NCBI GenBank assembly: GCA_009602725.1
Contig: WELB01000152.1
Span: forward strand, 293,998 to 314,968
DNA: 20,971 nt
Origin: Spirogloea muscicola
Taxonomy: Eukaryota; Streptophyta; Zygnematophyceae; Spirogloeales; Spirogloeaceae
Direction of reading: 5' to 3'
The position numbers and the translations under genes were made by a program. This document shows, in pieces, positions 19,573 through 20,971 of this stretch. The notes under the pieces were generated by a model. It saw only the letters and a list, made by a program, of their open reading frames with translations. It had not been told where the DNA came from and did no database searches. Numbering within the stretch: position 1 is the stretch's first letter; every line of letters begins with the position of its first letter.

Positions 19573-20971
19573 CTAGAGGGTACTGAGGGCCGCCTTGCTG
19601 CCGTCTTGGCACTTGGTGCCTTGCTTTTGCTCGGCCTGTCCACCCGGGCGTCAAAGTGCGCGGCCTGGTCTCCCAGCGGCCTCCCACCCAACCTGACGCT
19701 GCCCACCGGCTGCCAAACTCCAGCAGATGGCTTCACCCTGCTGGGGGTCCCCATCGGCGCGCCGTCCTTCGTGGAGGGGCAGCTGCGAGCCCGCCTGGCG
19801 GAGCACCTTCAGCCTGCGGCCCGGCTTCCCGAGCTGGACGACATGCAACTATCGCTGGCCATGTTGACCAGGGCCATTAGGCAGCGGCCCCAGTACCTGA
19901 CGCGGGCCACTCCGCCGTCCCCTGGGGCGTTGGCAGCGTATGCAGATTTCTATGCAAGCATGGTGGCGAGCTTGGCGGCCCTGGTCCGCCACCAGGGCTT
20001 CCTCCAGTCGCCAGCAGCTATCCACCAGGCGGCGCTACCCCTCAGCCACGGTGGTCTTGGCCTGCACCCGCTCGCTCGTTCTTGCCGGGCGGCATACCTC
20101 GGCAGCTGGGCGCAGACTGCCGCCTCCGTGGCCCAGCGCTTCTTGGTCCACGGCCGGCGGGCACTGGAGCAGGCGGTGGCGGAGGTCGACATGGGCCCGC
20201 TACCGTTCCAGGTGTCGCTTCGCTCCGCCCACCAGGAGCTGCTCGCGGCGCACCCGGACCTGGCCGGCCAGGCGGTATCCTTTGCGCACCTCGCGCACAC
20301 CGCCGACTTGCGCGTCCAAGCGCGCATCGCGGCAGTGGTCGACAAGGCCGCCTACACCACCGCCGTGCTGCAGCTCCCCGCGGCCGACTTGCGCGGGCTC
20401 GCGAGACTCCACTCGGCCTCTTCCCCGGGGGCTGCGGCGTGGCTCCAGGCCCTCCCCCTCTACGACGCCCTCACCCTCCCGGACGAGGTATTCCGAAGTG
20501 CCGTCCACCGGCTCCTGGGCCTACTGCCGCCATGTCTCCAGGGTGTGCGTCAATGTGAGTGTGGCGAGCGCGGGACCAAGCCTGGAGAGCTGGCTGCTCA
20601 TGTTCTGCGCTGTTCCCACGGCGGAGAGCGGACAGCGGCCCACGACCGCCTCCGCGACGTAATGCATGGCATTCTGTTGGAGGCTGGGTTCTCCGTGGCA
20701 GCAGAGCACTCTGGAATCATGCCAATCCAGCACAGGGCCGACGGTCTCCATGCCAGGCGTGTAGACCTGGTGGCCAACCGACAGGCCGGCGGGCCACGTC
20801 TTCTCCTGGACGTGGTGACTACTGATGCCTATGACCGCTCACACCCAGCTAAATGTGCCACCACGGCTGGGTATGCGGTCGCCTGCGCTGCTCGGGCCAA
20901 AGAGCTGAAGTACGCGGATCATCCGCGGGAAGACGAGTTCTTCCCGTTGGCCATCGACACACATGGGGCAA
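19573..20971 (+). mobile_element. Non-LTR retrotransposon, RT thumb plus CCHC plus restriction-like endonuclease, 5'-truncated
   Basis: One frame stays open for 466 codons from the codon after a TGA at 19570 to the window edge. It begins just past where the RT catalytic YADD would be (ASKCAAWSPSGLPPN), then GFTLLGVPIGAPSFVEGQL at 19729, LPLSHGGLGLHPLARSCRAA and LQALPLYDALTLPDEVFRSA. A CCHC knuckle follows (Cys at 20554 and 20560, His at 20599, Cys at 20611). Then a PD-(D/E)XK-like core has Asp in RRVDLVAN (20764) and Asp in RLLLDVVTTDAY (20809), with Lys in AARAKELKY beyond. R2-like elements use such an endonuclease to nick target DNA for target-primed reverse transcription; the assignment here is inference. 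The fingers and palm are absent, so it is 5'-truncated, but it has no internal stops and is therefore recent. All fragments at 9743-14300 are diverged relatives. Confidence 0.8.

Noticed and set aside
19940-20662. 240-codon + strand frame
   Set aside because: It is a shifted frame over the retroelement, and the frame carrying RT and endonuclease motifs is open throughout the same stretch.

Overview
This window is intron-rich eukaryotic nuclear DNA, most likely from a green alga or another member of the green lineage. The grounds are dense short spliceosomal introns, a bacterial/cyanobacterial-style GlnT glutamine synthetase, a plastid-type NTF2-fold protein that resembles land-plant homologues, and an internal CCCTAAA (plant-type) telomere-like repeat. 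The species cannot be fixed from the sequence alone. None of the host genes is a single long ORF. I rebuilt them exon by exon from protein-family similarity and checked that intron phases agree across every junction.

Region 1 (95-7781, +): exportin-4 (XPO4). Thirty exons are visible and give about 1152 residues. Only the first few dozen residues lie upstream of the window. Region 2 (8102-9534, -): a six-exon plastid-type NTF2-like (DUF2358-type) protein, convergent with XPO4. A run of two Ns in its first exon breaks the frame.

Region 3 (about 9708-14735): a graveyard of 5'-truncated non-LTR retrotransposon copies on both strands. All are 3' pieces of one protein architecture: RT thumb, CCHC knuckle, PD-(D/E)XK restriction-like endonuclease and a conserved C-terminus ending in a (S)DL-x-x-LTRGY-like motif. 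Three subfamilies (called A, B and C here) differ in their 3' UTRs. C is inserted in antisense inside an A copy, with a 10-bp target-site duplication. A B copy is inserted in antisense inside another B copy. B 3' ends carry a recurrent GC-rich hairpin and no poly(A).

Region 4 (14871-18489, +): an 11-exon GlnT/type III-like glutamine synthetase, whose 5' flank is retroelement debris plus a C-run containing one N. Region 5 (18490-19572): about 1.1 kb with no recognisable gene. Region 6 (19573 to the window end, +): the best-preserved retroelement copy, 466 open codons from the RT thumb through CCHC and endonuclease, 5'-truncated and running off the window.

The host genes do not form an operon or an evident pathway. 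The most interesting material is the layered retroelement record and its shared 3'-terminal structure.
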